From assembly GCF_027498035.1 (NCBI RefSeq), contig NZ_CP114978.1:2232001-2296000 (forward strand): DNA of 64,000 bases, read 5' to 3'. The notes below the pieces were generated by a model. It was not told the origin of the DNA. It searched no databases and saw only the letters and a list, made by a program, of their open reading frames with translations. This stretch comes from Pseudoxanthomonas sp. GTDB taxonomy: Bacteria; Pseudomonadota; Gammaproteobacteria; Xanthomonadales; Xanthomonadaceae. Position 1 is the stretch's first letter, and every line of letters starts with the position of its first letter. Position numbers and translations under genes: made by a program. Positions 1-7,328 of the stretch are shown piece by piece.

Positions 1-600
1 GTGCGTGTTGTCGAAGACCACCGACGGCACCGCCGTGATGCCGGCCTGGCGCCAGCGCGCCTCGTCCTGGCGCACGACATCCACGAACTGATCGCTGGCC
101 AGCACCGCCTGCGCCTGCGCGCCGTCCAGACCTGCCTGTTGCGCGATGCGCACCAGCTCGGCATGGTCGGATACGTTCAGGCCTTCAGTGAAATACGCTT
201 CCAGCAGGGCCAGCTTCAACCGTAGCTGGCTTGGTGCGTCGATCTCACCTGCCCAATGCAACAAGCGGTGTGCATCGAAGGTGTTGAAGCTGCGCGTACG
301 CTTGTCCAGGTCGAAGGTGAAGCCCAACTCGGCACCGCGCGCGCGGATGGTTTCCCCGCTGGCCTTGTACTGCTCGGCGCTCATGCCGTACTTGCGCATC
401 AGGCGCTGCTGCAGGTCTTCGCCGCCGGGAACCATCTCCGGGTCCAGTTCGAACGGCTGGAAATGCAGGTCCAGCTGCAGGCCCTCGATGCGCTTGGCCG
501 CGGCCAGCAACGACTGCAGCCCGATCGCGCACCACGGACAGACCACGTCGGAGACGAAATCCACGCGCACCGGGCGACCCTCGGTGTTTGGCTGGGTCAT
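1..600 (-). CDS. DsbA family oxidoreductase, FrnE-type (3' end outside window)
   Basis: Reading from an ATG at 600 gives 200 codons with no stop, so the C-terminus lies beyond the window edge. The protein has a thioredoxin-fold start followed by a Cys-Pro-Trp-Cys motif at residues 21-24, then an alpha-helical insertion with Phe-Glu-Leu-Asp-Pro and Phe-Asp-Ala-His-Arg-Leu segments typical of FrnE/2-hydroxychromene-2-carboxylate isomerase-like DsbA proteins. No signal peptide is visible, so a cytoplasmic thiol-disulfide oxidoreductase is likely. Substrate unknown. Roughly the last few tens of residues are missing compared with family members of about 215-240 aa. The 210 bp upstream (601-810) hold nothing I can assign beyond its promoter region. 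Confidence 0.85.
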   Translation of the reverse strand, partial: MTQPNTEGRPVRVDFVSDVVCPWCAIGLQSLLAAAKRIEGLQLDLHFQPFELDPEMVPGGEDLQQRLMRKYGMSAEQYKASGETIRARGAELGFTFDLDKRTRSFNTFDAHRLLHWAGEIDAPSQLRLKLALLEAYFTEGLNVSDHAELVRIAQQAGLDGAQAQAVLASDQFVDVVRQDEARWRQAGITAVPSVVFDNTH

Positions 601-810
601 GGCAGTGTCCTTTCAACAGTGAATCGGGCAGCCATTGCAGCGCGCCCTGGCCGCCCGCTCAAGCATCCCGATGGGACGCTCCGTGCCGATGTCCCGGCAA
701 GCCCATTGCCGTCCAGTTCCGACTACCGCCGCCCGCCTGGCGCACCATCGCTGCGCGAGATCGGATGAAAACCAGCGATGCGGGCAGGCGCGCGTGCCAT
801 GCCGCCTGGA

Positions 811-1305
811 TCACGGCAACGTGTAGGCCAGATCGTAGAAATGCTGGCCACCTTCGATCCTGATGACCAGCGTGCCGGCGATGCCCTTGAGCGCGCCGGT
901 GCCCGAATCGGGCGAGATCTGCACCTCCAGCGCCTGGGTGTCGCCGGACATCACGCCACGATGGACCAGCACAAAAGTGCCTGCCTTGCCATCCAGCGTG
1001 CCGGCGACCCGCTCGATCGCCACGTAGGAGGCCGAGGTCGCCACCGATGAACGCGCCGCCAGCATTTCGCCCGTGCCCGTGCCAACAAGGGCACCGCTGA
1101 AGGTCTTGTCCAGCGACATGCGCGCCAGCGCATTGCCATCGCTGCCGGTTGGGCCAATCTCTCCCTGCGGCTGCATCTTCACTTCGAACGTGCCTGTGGC
1201 GTGGTGCATGACGGACTCCCTGGAGGTAGCGTGGGCCTGGAGGACCAGGCCGGCCGCCACCACCAGCAACATGGTCATGGCGGCAAGACGGAAGACAGGG
1301 CGCAT
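811..1305 (-). CDS. DUF3224 domain-containing secreted protein
   Basis: 164 aa from the ATG at 1305. The N-terminus (Arg-Pro-Val-Phe-Arg then a hydrophobic run of about 18 residues ending Gln-Ala-His-Ala) is a plausible Sec signal peptide. A longer reading from 1374 would bury it, so 1305 is preferred. The rest has the DUF3224 pattern: an opening Ala-Thr-Gly-Thr-Phe-Glu-Val-Lys, a Gly-Thr-Gly-rich middle and a late segment Gly-Thr-Gly-Ala-Leu-Lys-Gly-Ile-Ala-Gly-Thr. Members are small beta-barrel proteins, most without a known role. A cytoplasmic version starting near 1209 is possible but would drop the signal peptide. Confidence 0.75.
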   Translation of the reverse strand: MRPVFRLAAMTMLLVVAAGLVLQAHATSRESVMHHATGTFEVKMQPQGEIGPTGSDGNALARMSLDKTFSGALVGTGTGEMLAARSSVATSASYVAIERVAGTLDGKAGTFVLVHRGVMSGDTQALEVQISPDSGTGALKGIAGTLVIRIEGGQHFYDLAYTLP

Positions 1306-1464
1306 GGGCGTTCTCTGGCGGCTGCAGGCCAGCCGCATGCTAACGCAGGGAACCCGCGGCCAATGCAGGCCCAACGGCGCCGAAACACCGCCAACACGGG
1401 CAGTGCGTATTCACCGGGCCGGGCGTAGCATCCAGGCATCACTCCTCAAAACGAGGGAAACGCC

Positions 1465-2031
1465 ATGAAACCTACGCATCTCATCCTCGCTGTGCTGCTG
1501 ACCGCAGCCAGCCTGCCTGCGCTGGCCGCTTCGACCCGGGTGACCGATCCCAACCTGCCGCGCGAACTGCCCGCGCAGGGACCGGTGTCCGTCTCCTGGA
1601 CCGACCCGGCCCAGTTCACCGACATCCGCAACAGCACCAACCGCTGGGAAGCCGAGCGCGGCACCTGGGTTCACGACCTGGCCGCGTACATGCGCAAGGA
1701 GGCCGCCAAGGACCTCAAACCCGGCCAGACCCTGGACGTGCGCTTCACCGACATGGACCGTGCCGGCGAATACGAGCCGTGGCATGGCCCGTCGACCGAC
1801 CACATCCGGATCATGAAAGACATCTATCCGCCGCGGCTCACCTTCGATTTCACCCTGCGTGACGCCGACGGCCGCGTGGTCGACCAGGGCCAGCGCAAGC
1901 TCAGCGACATGGCCTACCTGATGGGCGCCCGCCCGATGGACAGTGACCCGCTGCGTTTCGAGAAGCGGATGATCGACCAGTGGGCCAGTCGTGAGCTCAA
2001 CCGCAAGACCGCGCTCAGCAGCAATCCATAA
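1465..2031 (+). CDS. DUF3016 domain-containing secreted protein
   Basis: 188 aa with a clear Sec signal peptide (Lys-Pro-Thr-His then a hydrophobic core, cleavage after Ala-Leu-Ala-Ala near residue 22) and a good ribosome site, GAGGGAAACGCC, just before the ATG. The body matches DUF3016: Val-Ser-Trp-Thr-Asp-Pro near residue 48, a Leu-Asp-Val-Arg-Phe-Thr-Asp-Met-Asp-Arg-Ala-Gly segment, and a C-terminal Lys-Arg-Met-Ile-Asp-Gln-Trp. Function is unknown; the family is common in Xanthomonadales and related proteobacteria as a periplasmic protein. It is followed at once by a strong hairpin terminator and is likely monocistronic. Confidence 0.85.
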   Translation: MKPTHLILAVLLTAASLPALAASTRVTDPNLPRELPAQGPVSVSWTDPAQFTDIRNSTNRWEAERGTWVHDLAAYMRKEAAKDLKPGQTLDVRFTDMDRAGEYEPWHGPSTDHIRIMKDIYPPRLTFDFTLRDADGRVVDQGQRKLSDMAYLMGARPMDSDPLRFEKRMIDQWASRELNRKTALSSNP

Positions 2032-2041
2032 GCGGCTTTGA

Positions 2042-2090
2042 CGGGGCGCGCCCGGGTCGTTGAAGTCGACCGGGCGCGCCCCGATCTTTT
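2042..2090 (+). terminator. Rho-independent terminator after the DUF3016 gene
   Basis: Two 17-18 bp GC-rich arms (2042-2059 and 2067-2083, starting CGGGGCGCGCCCGG) pair almost perfectly with one bulged base around a 7-nt loop, followed by ATCTTTT. It lies 10 bp after the stop codon and separates this gene from msrB. Confidence 0.85.
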
Positions 2091-2120
2091 CCGCAGCCCC
2101 TCACCGCCCAGGACGACACC

Positions 2121-2594
2121 ATGAGTCAGTTCGACCTCACCCCGCCCGACGCCGCCCAGCGCGCCGAGCTCATCGCAGGCCTGAGCGATGAAGAACGTCA
2201 CGTGCTGCTGCAACACGGCACCGAGGCTCCGTTCTGCGGCGCGTTCCTGGACAACAAGCTGGAGGGCGTCTACACCTGCCGCCTGTGCGGGCTGCCGTTG
2301 TTCGCCTCCAGCGCCAAGTTCGAATCGGGCACCGGCTGGCCGAGCTTCTTCAAACCGGTCGATCCGGCCCACGTGCACACCATCCGCGACACCAGCTACG
2401 GCATGGTCAGGACCGAGATCACCTGCGCCCGCTGCGACAGCCATCTGGGCCATGTATTCCCCGACGGCCCGCCACCCACCTACGAGCGTCATTGCCTGAA
2501 TTCGGTCTCGCTGTCCTTCACCGAAGCTGGCGAGGCCCTGCCCGACCCACTGCATCGCGGCGGCGCCGAAGCCCAGGTCGCCCAGGCCGCGTAA
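2121..2594 (+). CDS. msrB: Peptide-methionine (R)-S-oxide reductase MsrB
   Basis: 157 aa cytoplasmic enzyme that reduces the R-epimer of methionine sulfoxide in proteins using thioredoxin. Two Cys-x2-Cys zinc pairs are present (Cys53/Cys56 and Cys102/Cys105). The catalytic cysteine is Cys125 in Arg-His-Cys-Leu-Asn-Ser-Val, and the Ser-Gly-Thr-Gly-Trp-Pro-Ser-Phe core sits at residues 69-76. Length is normal for the family. No signal peptide. It stands alone between a terminator and the convergent EF-hand genes. An MsrA partner is not in the window. Confidence 0.95.
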   Translation: MSQFDLTPPDAAQRAELIAGLSDEERHVLLQHGTEAPFCGAFLDNKLEGVYTCRLCGLPLFASSAKFESGTGWPSFFKPVDPAHVHTIRDTSYGMVRTEITCARCDSHLGHVFPDGPPPTYERHCLNSVSLSFTEAGEALPDPLHRGGAEAQVAQAA

Positions 2595-2610
2595 CCGATC
2601 AGCGACGGAG

Positions 2611-3111
2611 TCAGCCGGGCCCGAAATCCCGGCTGGTCAGGACGCCGTCGCCGTCCTTGTCGAACGTGGCGATGGACTGATCAGCGAAGGCGACGAATTC
2701 GTCTTCGCTGATCAGGTTGTCGCCGTCCAGGTCCATCGCCTCCAGCTGCTGGCGCGCCATGCCATCGGCGCCGATGCCGCCTGCATTCGGATCCTGGGAC
2801 GCACGCAGCTCATCCAGCGTGACCCAGCCATCGTGGTTGGCATCCAGCTGGGCGAACTGCGCACGTGCACCGGCGTCGTACTCGTCCTTGTCGACGACCC
2901 CATCGTTGTTCTTGTCCAGCAGCCGGAACTTGTCCATCGCACTCTGCGCCCACGTGGCACCGATGCATGCCATCGAAAGAGAAAAGAAGATGGCGATGCA
3001 TGCCACCTTGAAGGTGTCATGGGGCCTTTTCGCTACAAGTCGAAAACGGACCTGCCCGCCAGGCGATACCGCACCGATGCGAAGGAAGGCGCCGCAGATT
3101 GATCGGCCCAT
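2611..3111 (-). CDS. Secreted EF-hand protein 1 (four EF-hand loops)
   Basis: 166 aa if the ATG at 3111 is used. That ATG overlaps the stop of the preceding EF-hand gene as TGATG, which suggests translational coupling. Four canonical calcium loops follow: Asp-Lys-Asn-Asn-Asp-Gly, Asp-Ala-Asn-His-Asp-Gly, Asp-Leu-Asp-Gly-Asp-Asn and Asp-Lys-Asp-Gly-Asp-Gly. A hydrophobic segment at residues 36-52 ending Ala-Thr-Trp-Ala-Gln looks like a signal core, but it is preceded by an unusually long, basic 35-residue stretch. A GTG start at 3006 would place the core right at the N-terminus but has no clear ribosome site. The protein resembles its upstream neighbour and probably binds calcium in the periplasm. 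Confidence 0.75.
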   Translation of the reverse strand: MGRSICGAFLRIGAVSPGGQVRFRLVAKRPHDTFKVACIAIFFSLSMACIGATWAQSAMDKFRLLDKNNDGVVDKDEYDAGARAQFAQLDANHDGWVTLDELRASQDPNAGGIGADGMARQQLEAMDLDGDNLISEDEFVAFADQSIATFDKDGDGVLTSRDFGPG

Positions 3112-3518
3112 CAGTGCACGGAGCCGTCCAGTGTTGTCAGCTTCCCATCGTGGTCCTTGTCGAACGAGGCAAAGGTCTTTTCCCCGACTTCGTCGAATTC
3201 ATCACTCGTGATCTGGCCGTCACGATTGGCGTCCATCGCGGACATCTGGGCCTCGGCAACGACCTGAGGCTCCACGCGGTCCGACGCCTGGTTGGATGCG
3301 TTGTAATTGATGAGTTCCTGGAGTGTCACGACCCCATTGCGGTCCTGGTCCATCGCTGCAAACGACGCACGCAGGCCAGCGGCATATTCATCCCGATCGA
3401 CGACACCATCGCCGTTTGTGTCAAGTTGCTTGAACTTGCCCTGTGGATACTGCGCCAAGGCCGCGGAAACGCCGCCCATCAGCAATAGTGCAATGGATGC
3501 ATATCGGATTCCCTTCAT
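3111..3518 (-). CDS. Secreted EF-hand protein 2 (four EF-hand loops)
   Basis: 135 aa from the ATG at 3518, preceded by AAAAGGATCTGGTG. A GTG one codon earlier is a less likely start. The signal peptide runs Lys-Gly-Ile-Arg-Tyr through Ala-Leu-Ala-Gln. Four EF-hand loops follow (Asp-Thr-Asn-Gly-Asp-Gly, Asp-Gln-Asp-Arg-Asn-Gly, Asp-Ala-Asn-Arg-Asp-Gly, Asp-Lys-Asp-His-Asp-Gly), each with an acidic residue at loop position 12. The stretch around the first two loops aligns with EF-hand protein 1 (Gly-Val-Val-Asp-x-Asp-Glu-Tyr, then Val-Thr-Leu-x-Glu-Leu), so the two arose by tandem duplication. Calcium binding is inferred from the loops; the biological role is unknown. Confidence 0.85.
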   Translation of the reverse strand: MKGIRYASIALLLMGGVSAALAQYPQGKFKQLDTNGDGVVDRDEYAAGLRASFAAMDQDRNGVVTLQELINYNASNQASDRVEPQVVAEAQMSAMDANRDGQITSDEFDEVGEKTFASFDKDHDGKLTTLDGSVH

Positions 3519-3647
3519 CACCAGATCCTTTTTCTTGTTGAGAGCTCGTCAGGCCAACTATCGTGCTGCAGGTCGATCAAAGTGAGTGCGATGCCGCATG
3601 GCCGGCAGGTGGCTAGAGCTTTGTAGCGGAAGCAGCCACGGATGTCA

Positions 3648-4064
3648 TCAGTTCACCGCCGGCCCGGCCGCCCGCTCCATCTCTTCCTGGGTCACGAAAC
3701 CGTCGCCGTTGGTGTCGGTCCGCTTGAACTGCGCGGCGGCCATGGCCGTGTGCTCGTCGGCGTCGACCTTGCCGTCGCCATTGTTGTCCATCGCGGTGAT
3801 CGCCTGGCGCACGGCTTCATCGCTGGCGGGTTCGTCCATCGCCTTGCGGGTCAGGCGCATCTCCTCGGCACTGATGCTGCCATCCAGGTCCACATCCAGC
3901 TGCTTGAACATGGCCTGCGCCGCGGCGGCGTGTTCTTCCGCGCTCACCCGCCCGTCGTGGTTGGTGTCCATGCTCTGGAAGCGGTCCTGGATGCTTTCCG
4001 CGCCAAAGGCTGCGACCGGGCAGATCAGGGCGATGGTCGCGGCCAGCAGGCGGGTGCGTTGCAT
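3648..4064 (-). CDS. Secreted EF-hand protein 3 (four EF-hand loops)
   Basis: 138 aa with a Sec signal peptide (Gln-Arg-Thr-Arg, hydrophobic core, Ala-Ala-Phe-Gly-Ala). Four EF-hand loops: Asp-Thr-Asn-His-Asp-Gly, Asp-Val-Asp-Leu-Asp-Gly, Asp-Asn-Asn-Gly-Asp-Gly and Asp-Thr-Asn-Gly-Asp-Gly, all ending in Glu at position 12. It is the first of three same-strand EF-hand genes and more divergent than the other two, which lie 129 bp downstream. The 186 bp upstream (4065-4250) probably hold its promoter. Periplasmic calcium-binding or calcium-buffering protein by inference. Confidence 0.85.
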   Translation of the reverse strand: MQRTRLLAATIALICPVAAFGAESIQDRFQSMDTNHDGRVSAEEHAAAAQAMFKQLDVDLDGSISAEEMRLTRKAMDEPASDEAVRQAITAMDNNGDGKVDADEHTAMAAAQFKRTDTNGDGFVTQEEMERAAGPAVN

Positions 4065-4250
4065 GATGTTCCTCCCGCGGCAGGATGCCGCTGCAATCCA
4101 ATACCGTGACCGCAGGCCGGTTAGACGTCCGTCAAGACTTCGCAGTCAAGCCGTAAAGGCGCCGCACCTGTCACGACGCGGCGCGCACGGGAACAGGCGC
4201 CACGCGGCGAGCTGCGCGATACTCGTCGCAGGTTCGACAGGCGGTGGGCG

Positions 4251-4535
4251 ATGGCGGTCTATGTGGACGATGCGGTGATTGCCTGGCGCGACCAGCGCTG
4301 GGCGCACCTGATGGCCGACACGCTGGAGGAACTGCATGCGTTCGCCACCCGCCTTGGGCTGCCGCGCCGCGCCTTCCAGGACAAGACCAGCGGCGCGCAT
4401 TACGACGTCACCACCGACATGCGCCTGCAGGCCATCGCCCTGGGCGCGGTGGCCATCTCGCGCCATCGCGACCGCGCCCAGGTGCGGGCGGTGATCGCGG
4501 TGGCCAAGGCGCAGGGCCGCGGCCTGGCGCCGTAA
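4251..4535 (+). CDS. DUF4031 domain-containing protein
   Basis: 94 aa small cytoplasmic protein. It begins Ala-Val-Tyr-Val-Asp-Asp-Ala and contains Trp-Ala-His-Leu-Met-Ala-Asp near residue 17, His-Tyr-Asp-Val-Thr near residue 50 and Ala-Ile-Ala-Leu-Gly-Ala near residue 60, the usual landmarks of DUF4031. No function is established for the family. It is convergent with the acidic-protein gene that ends 10 bp downstream. Confidence 0.8.
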   Translation: MAVYVDDAVIAWRDQRWAHLMADTLEELHAFATRLGLPRRAFQDKTSGAHYDVTTDMRLQAIALGAVAISRHRDRAQVRAVIAVAKAQGRGLAP

Positions 4536-4545
4536 GCGGGCAGCG

Positions 4546-5082
4546 TCAGCCGGCTTCGTTGGCCGGGCGCAATTCGAATTCCAGCACCCGGGCCAGCGCG
4601 CGCATGCCGTCGTCGTCGCGACGCAGCGCCATCCAGCCGCCATAGCCTTCCGAATCGGCGTTCCAGCACCACAGCGTGTAGCCATGTTCGCGCAACCGGT
4701 CGTAGGCGACCGACAGCAGGCTGGGCACGTCGTGGCCCTCCATGAACTCGTCATCGTCGCGGTCGCCACCCCAGTCGATGGTCAGCCCGAAGCGCGTGGA
4801 CAGTTCATCGATGGCTTCGATCAGCGCATGGGTCTCGTCCGGCGCGACGAAGAACCCCGCGGTCCAGTCGACGATGTCGCGCAGCAACCACGGCAACGGC
4901 TCGTCGTCACCGGCGGCCAGGCGCTCGCGCAGCAGGTCGAACTGGCGCAGCGCGGTGTCCTCGTCACCGGGATTGATCAGCAGCAGCAGGTTCCAGGCAA
5001 GTGCCTCGGGGGCGTCGTCCTCATCCGGATCGAACGGATCGAAGTCGTCTTCGTAATCGGCGGTGTTGTCGGGTAGGGACAT
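4546..5082 (-). CDS. Uncharacterised acidic cytoplasmic protein (possibly DUF6630-type)
   Basis: 178 aa from the ATG at 5082; upstream codons to 5310 look non-coding and overlap the start of the opposite gene. The N-terminus is very acidic (Asp/Glu-rich over residues 6-25), followed by Leu-Leu-Leu-Leu-Ile-Asn-Pro-Gly-Asp-Glu-Asp near residue 32 and a C-terminal Tyr-Gly-Gly-Trp-Met-Ala segment. No signal peptide, membrane span or catalytic motif is visible. It resembles the DUF6630 family as I remember it, but I am not certain. Confidence 0.7.
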   Translation of the reverse strand: MSLPDNTADYEDDFDPFDPDEDDAPEALAWNLLLLINPGDEDTALRQFDLLRERLAAGDDEPLPWLLRDIVDWTAGFFVAPDETHALIEAIDELSTRFGLTIDWGGDRDDDEFMEGHDVPSLLSVAYDRLREHGYTLWCWNADSEGYGGWMALRRDDDGMRALARVLEFELRPANEAG

Positions 5083-5256
5083 GGGCGTGCAACGGGGAAA
5101 ACCGGGCCGACAGGATGGCGCCTGCGGGCACGCTTGCAAAGCGCCCCGGCGCCACCGGTTCATCCCGTCAACGGCCAGGACATCGACCGGCCGGATGCAT
5201 CGGGGCGATGCGCCCCGTATCCTGTGCGCCCTCGTTTCCCGCGCAGATGCCTCACG

Positions 5257-5505
5257 ATGAGCGATACCCCTCCCGACCGCCTGTCCGTCGATCCCGGCAA
5301 CCGCTTCCACGATGAAGCCGCCCTGGCCCGCGGCGTCGGCGTGCGCTTCAACGGCACCGAGCGTGACAACGTCGAGGAATACAACGTTTCCGAAGGCTGG
5401 ATCCGGGTGCAGGTCGGCAAGTCGCTGGACCGTCGCGGCCAGCCGATGACGATGAAGATCAAGGGCCGGGTCGAGCCTTACTTCAAGACCACGCCGGACG
5501 CGTGA
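5257..5505 (+). CDS. DUF3297 family protein
   Basis: 82 aa from the ATG at 5257 (Met-Ser-Asp-Thr-Pro-Pro-Asp-Arg-Leu). The family pattern is clear: Gly-Val-Gly-Val-Arg-Phe-Asn-Gly, Asn-Val-Glu-Glu-Tyr-Asn-Val-Ser-Glu-Gly-Trp-Ile-Arg-Val, and a lysine-rich end Lys-Gly-Arg-Val-Glu-Pro-Tyr. Small conserved cytoplasmic protein of unknown function, full length for the family. It ends just before a perfect hairpin shared with the convergent antiporter gene. Confidence 0.85.
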   Translation: MSDTPPDRLSVDPGNRFHDEAALARGVGVRFNGTERDNVEEYNVSEGWIRVQVGKSLDRRGQPMTMKIKGRVEPYFKTTPDA

Positions 5506-5513
5506 AGCAGACA

Positions 5514-5541
5514 GGTGGGCGCCGCTTCAGCGGCGCCCACC
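5514..5541. terminator. Perfect hairpin between convergent genes
   Basis: Arms GGTGGGCGCCGCT (5514-5526) and its exact complement (5529-5541) around a 2-base loop lie between the DUF3297 and antiporter stop codons. There is no T-run on either side, so it may act as a bidirectional transcript-end stabiliser rather than a classical terminator. Confidence 0.6.
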
Positions 5542-5558
5542 ACCCGGCGGAACACCGC

Positions 5559-7202
5559 TCAGCGCTGGCGGGTTTCCAGCAGGTCCAGGTTGCGCACCAG
5601 CTTGCGCGAGACCTCGTCGGAGATCTTGCGTTCGCGGGCCAGGCGGAACAGTTCGGCGCGCTCGGCGCGCAGGCCGGCCAGGCGCATCTGGCGCTCGACC
5701 TGTTCGATCCGGCGCGCCTGTTCCGGAGCGATGTCGGCCTCGCCACCCAGGCGATCCACATGCCGCTGGTAGAGCTGGCTGACGCGCTCGGCACAGGCGG
5801 TGAACAGTTCGCCGTCCTCGACCAGGTGCGAGGTGGCGGCCAGCTTCTGCCGTTCACCTTCCACCGCCACCAGCGCGGCGCGCGCGGCGGATTTGCGCGC
5901 CAAGTCTTCCTCATGCTGCTCGTCCGATTCCTCCGGCACGTGCAGGTTCTTCAACAGCCGGGGCAGCGCGATGGCCGCCACCAGCAGCGAAACCATGATC
6001 ACCGCCGCGGCCAGGAAGATCGCCAGGTCGCGTGCCGGGAACGGACTGCCGTCGGTCAGCGCCAGCGGCAGGGTCAGCACGCCGGCCAGGGTGATCGCCC
6101 CGCGCACGCCGGCCAGCGAGGTGGCCACGATGATCCGCCAGTTGGGGCTGGCCCGGGTTTCGCCACGGGCGCGCGCCTTGAGGATGCTCCAGCGCAGCGA
6201 CAGCCACACCCACAGGAACCGCAGCAGCATCAGGCCCAGGCTGATCGCACCCACGTACACCGCCAGCCACCAGGGCTGCAGGTGGCCGGATTCGTCCACG
6301 CTGCGCATCGCGTTGCGCAGGATCCCCGGCAATTGCTCGCCCAGCAGGGTGAAGACGATGCCATTGAGGGTGAACTGGACCATGTCCCACACCGCCGTGC
6401 GCTGGATGCGCACGCTGGCGCCGGCACGGCCGGACAGCTCGACGTAACTCATGGTGATGCCGGCGGCGACCGCGGCCAGGATGCCCGAGGCGTGTACCAC
6501 TTCGGCCAGCACGTAGGCGGCGAAGGGGATCAGCAGGCTGACCAGGATCGACGAACCACCCTCCTCACCGAAATGCCGCGCAATCCAGCGCTGCAGGATG
6601 TTGACCGCGTAGGTCACGCCGATGCCGCAGGCGAAGCCGGCCAGCGCCACCCACAGGAAGGTCACCGAAGCGGTGGCCAGCGAGAAGGTGCCGGTCAGCA
6701 TCGCCGCCACGGCGAACTGGAAGCAGACCAGGCCCGAGGCGTCATTGAGCAGCGACTCGCCTTCCAGGATGTGCAACAGGCGCTTGGGGATGGGCGCGCG
6801 CGAAGCAATCGAGGACACGGCTACCGGATCGGTCGGCGAGATGATCGCCGCCAGCGCGAAGGCCACCGGCAGCGGCATGGCCGGAATCATCCAGTGGATC
6901 AGGAAGCCCGCGCCAAGCACCGTGAACACCACCAGGCCCAGCGCCAGCTCCAGGATCACGCCCTTGTCGCGGAACAGGCCCTGCTTGGGGATGCGCCAAC
7001 CGTCCAGGAACAGCAGCGGTGGCAGGAACAGCAGGAAGAACAGTTCCGGGTCCAGGTCCACGCCGCGGTTGGAAAAGGAGATCACCGCGCCCAGCCCGAT
7101 CTGTACCAGCGGCAATGGCAATGAGAACGGGAGGACGCGGACCAGGAAGCCGCTGGCGGCCACGGCCAGCAGCATCGCCAGGACGATTTCAATCGAGTGC
7201 AT
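5559..7202 (-). CDS. CPA1-family Na+/H+ antiporter
   Basis: 547 aa inner-membrane antiporter. About 12 hydrophobic spans occupy the first 400 residues. The family core is clear: Phe-Leu-Pro-Pro-Leu-Leu-Phe near residue 60, Ser-Pro-Thr-Asp-Pro-Val-Ala-Val at 122-129 holding the ion-binding Asp, and Gly-Glu-Ser-Leu-Leu-Asn-Asp at 148-154. The last 140 residues form a soluble, charged, probably helical tail, as in bacterial NhaP/YjcE-type proteins. It exchanges monovalent cations for protons in pH and salt homeostasis. It is monocistronic, convergent with the DUF3297 gene and divergent from the MFS gene. Confidence 0.9.
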   Translation of the reverse strand: MHSIEIVLAMLLAVAASGFLVRVLPFSLPLPLVQIGLGAVISFSNRGVDLDPELFFLLFLPPLLFLDGWRIPKQGLFRDKGVILELALGLVVFTVLGAGFLIHWMIPAMPLPVAFALAAIISPTDPVAVSSIASRAPIPKRLLHILEGESLLNDASGLVCFQFAVAAMLTGTFSLATASVTFLWVALAGFACGIGVTYAVNILQRWIARHFGEEGGSSILVSLLIPFAAYVLAEVVHASGILAAVAAGITMSYVELSGRAGASVRIQRTAVWDMVQFTLNGIVFTLLGEQLPGILRNAMRSVDESGHLQPWWLAVYVGAISLGLMLLRFLWVWLSLRWSILKARARGETRASPNWRIIVATSLAGVRGAITLAGVLTLPLALTDGSPFPARDLAIFLAAAVIMVSLLVAAIALPRLLKNLHVPEESDEQHEEDLARKSAARAALVAVEGERQKLAATSHLVEDGELFTACAERVSQLYQRHVDRLGGEADIAPEQARRIEQVERQMRLAGLRAERAELFRLARERKISDEVSRKLVRNLDLLETRQR

Positions 7203-7328
7203 GGGGAGTCGAGCGGCGACCTTTCGGCCGGTGAGGTAAGACAGCAGACGCGATGGGCGCCGTCATGTCCAGTGCTGGACCGGCCATCGTTCTGCCAGGT
7301 GCCTGCTACGCTTCATTTTTCCACGCGA

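Noticed and set aside
5502..7124. 540-aa plus-strand frame opposite the antiporter
   Set aside because: Antisense His/Gln/Arg-rich translation; the antiporter on the minus strand is clear.
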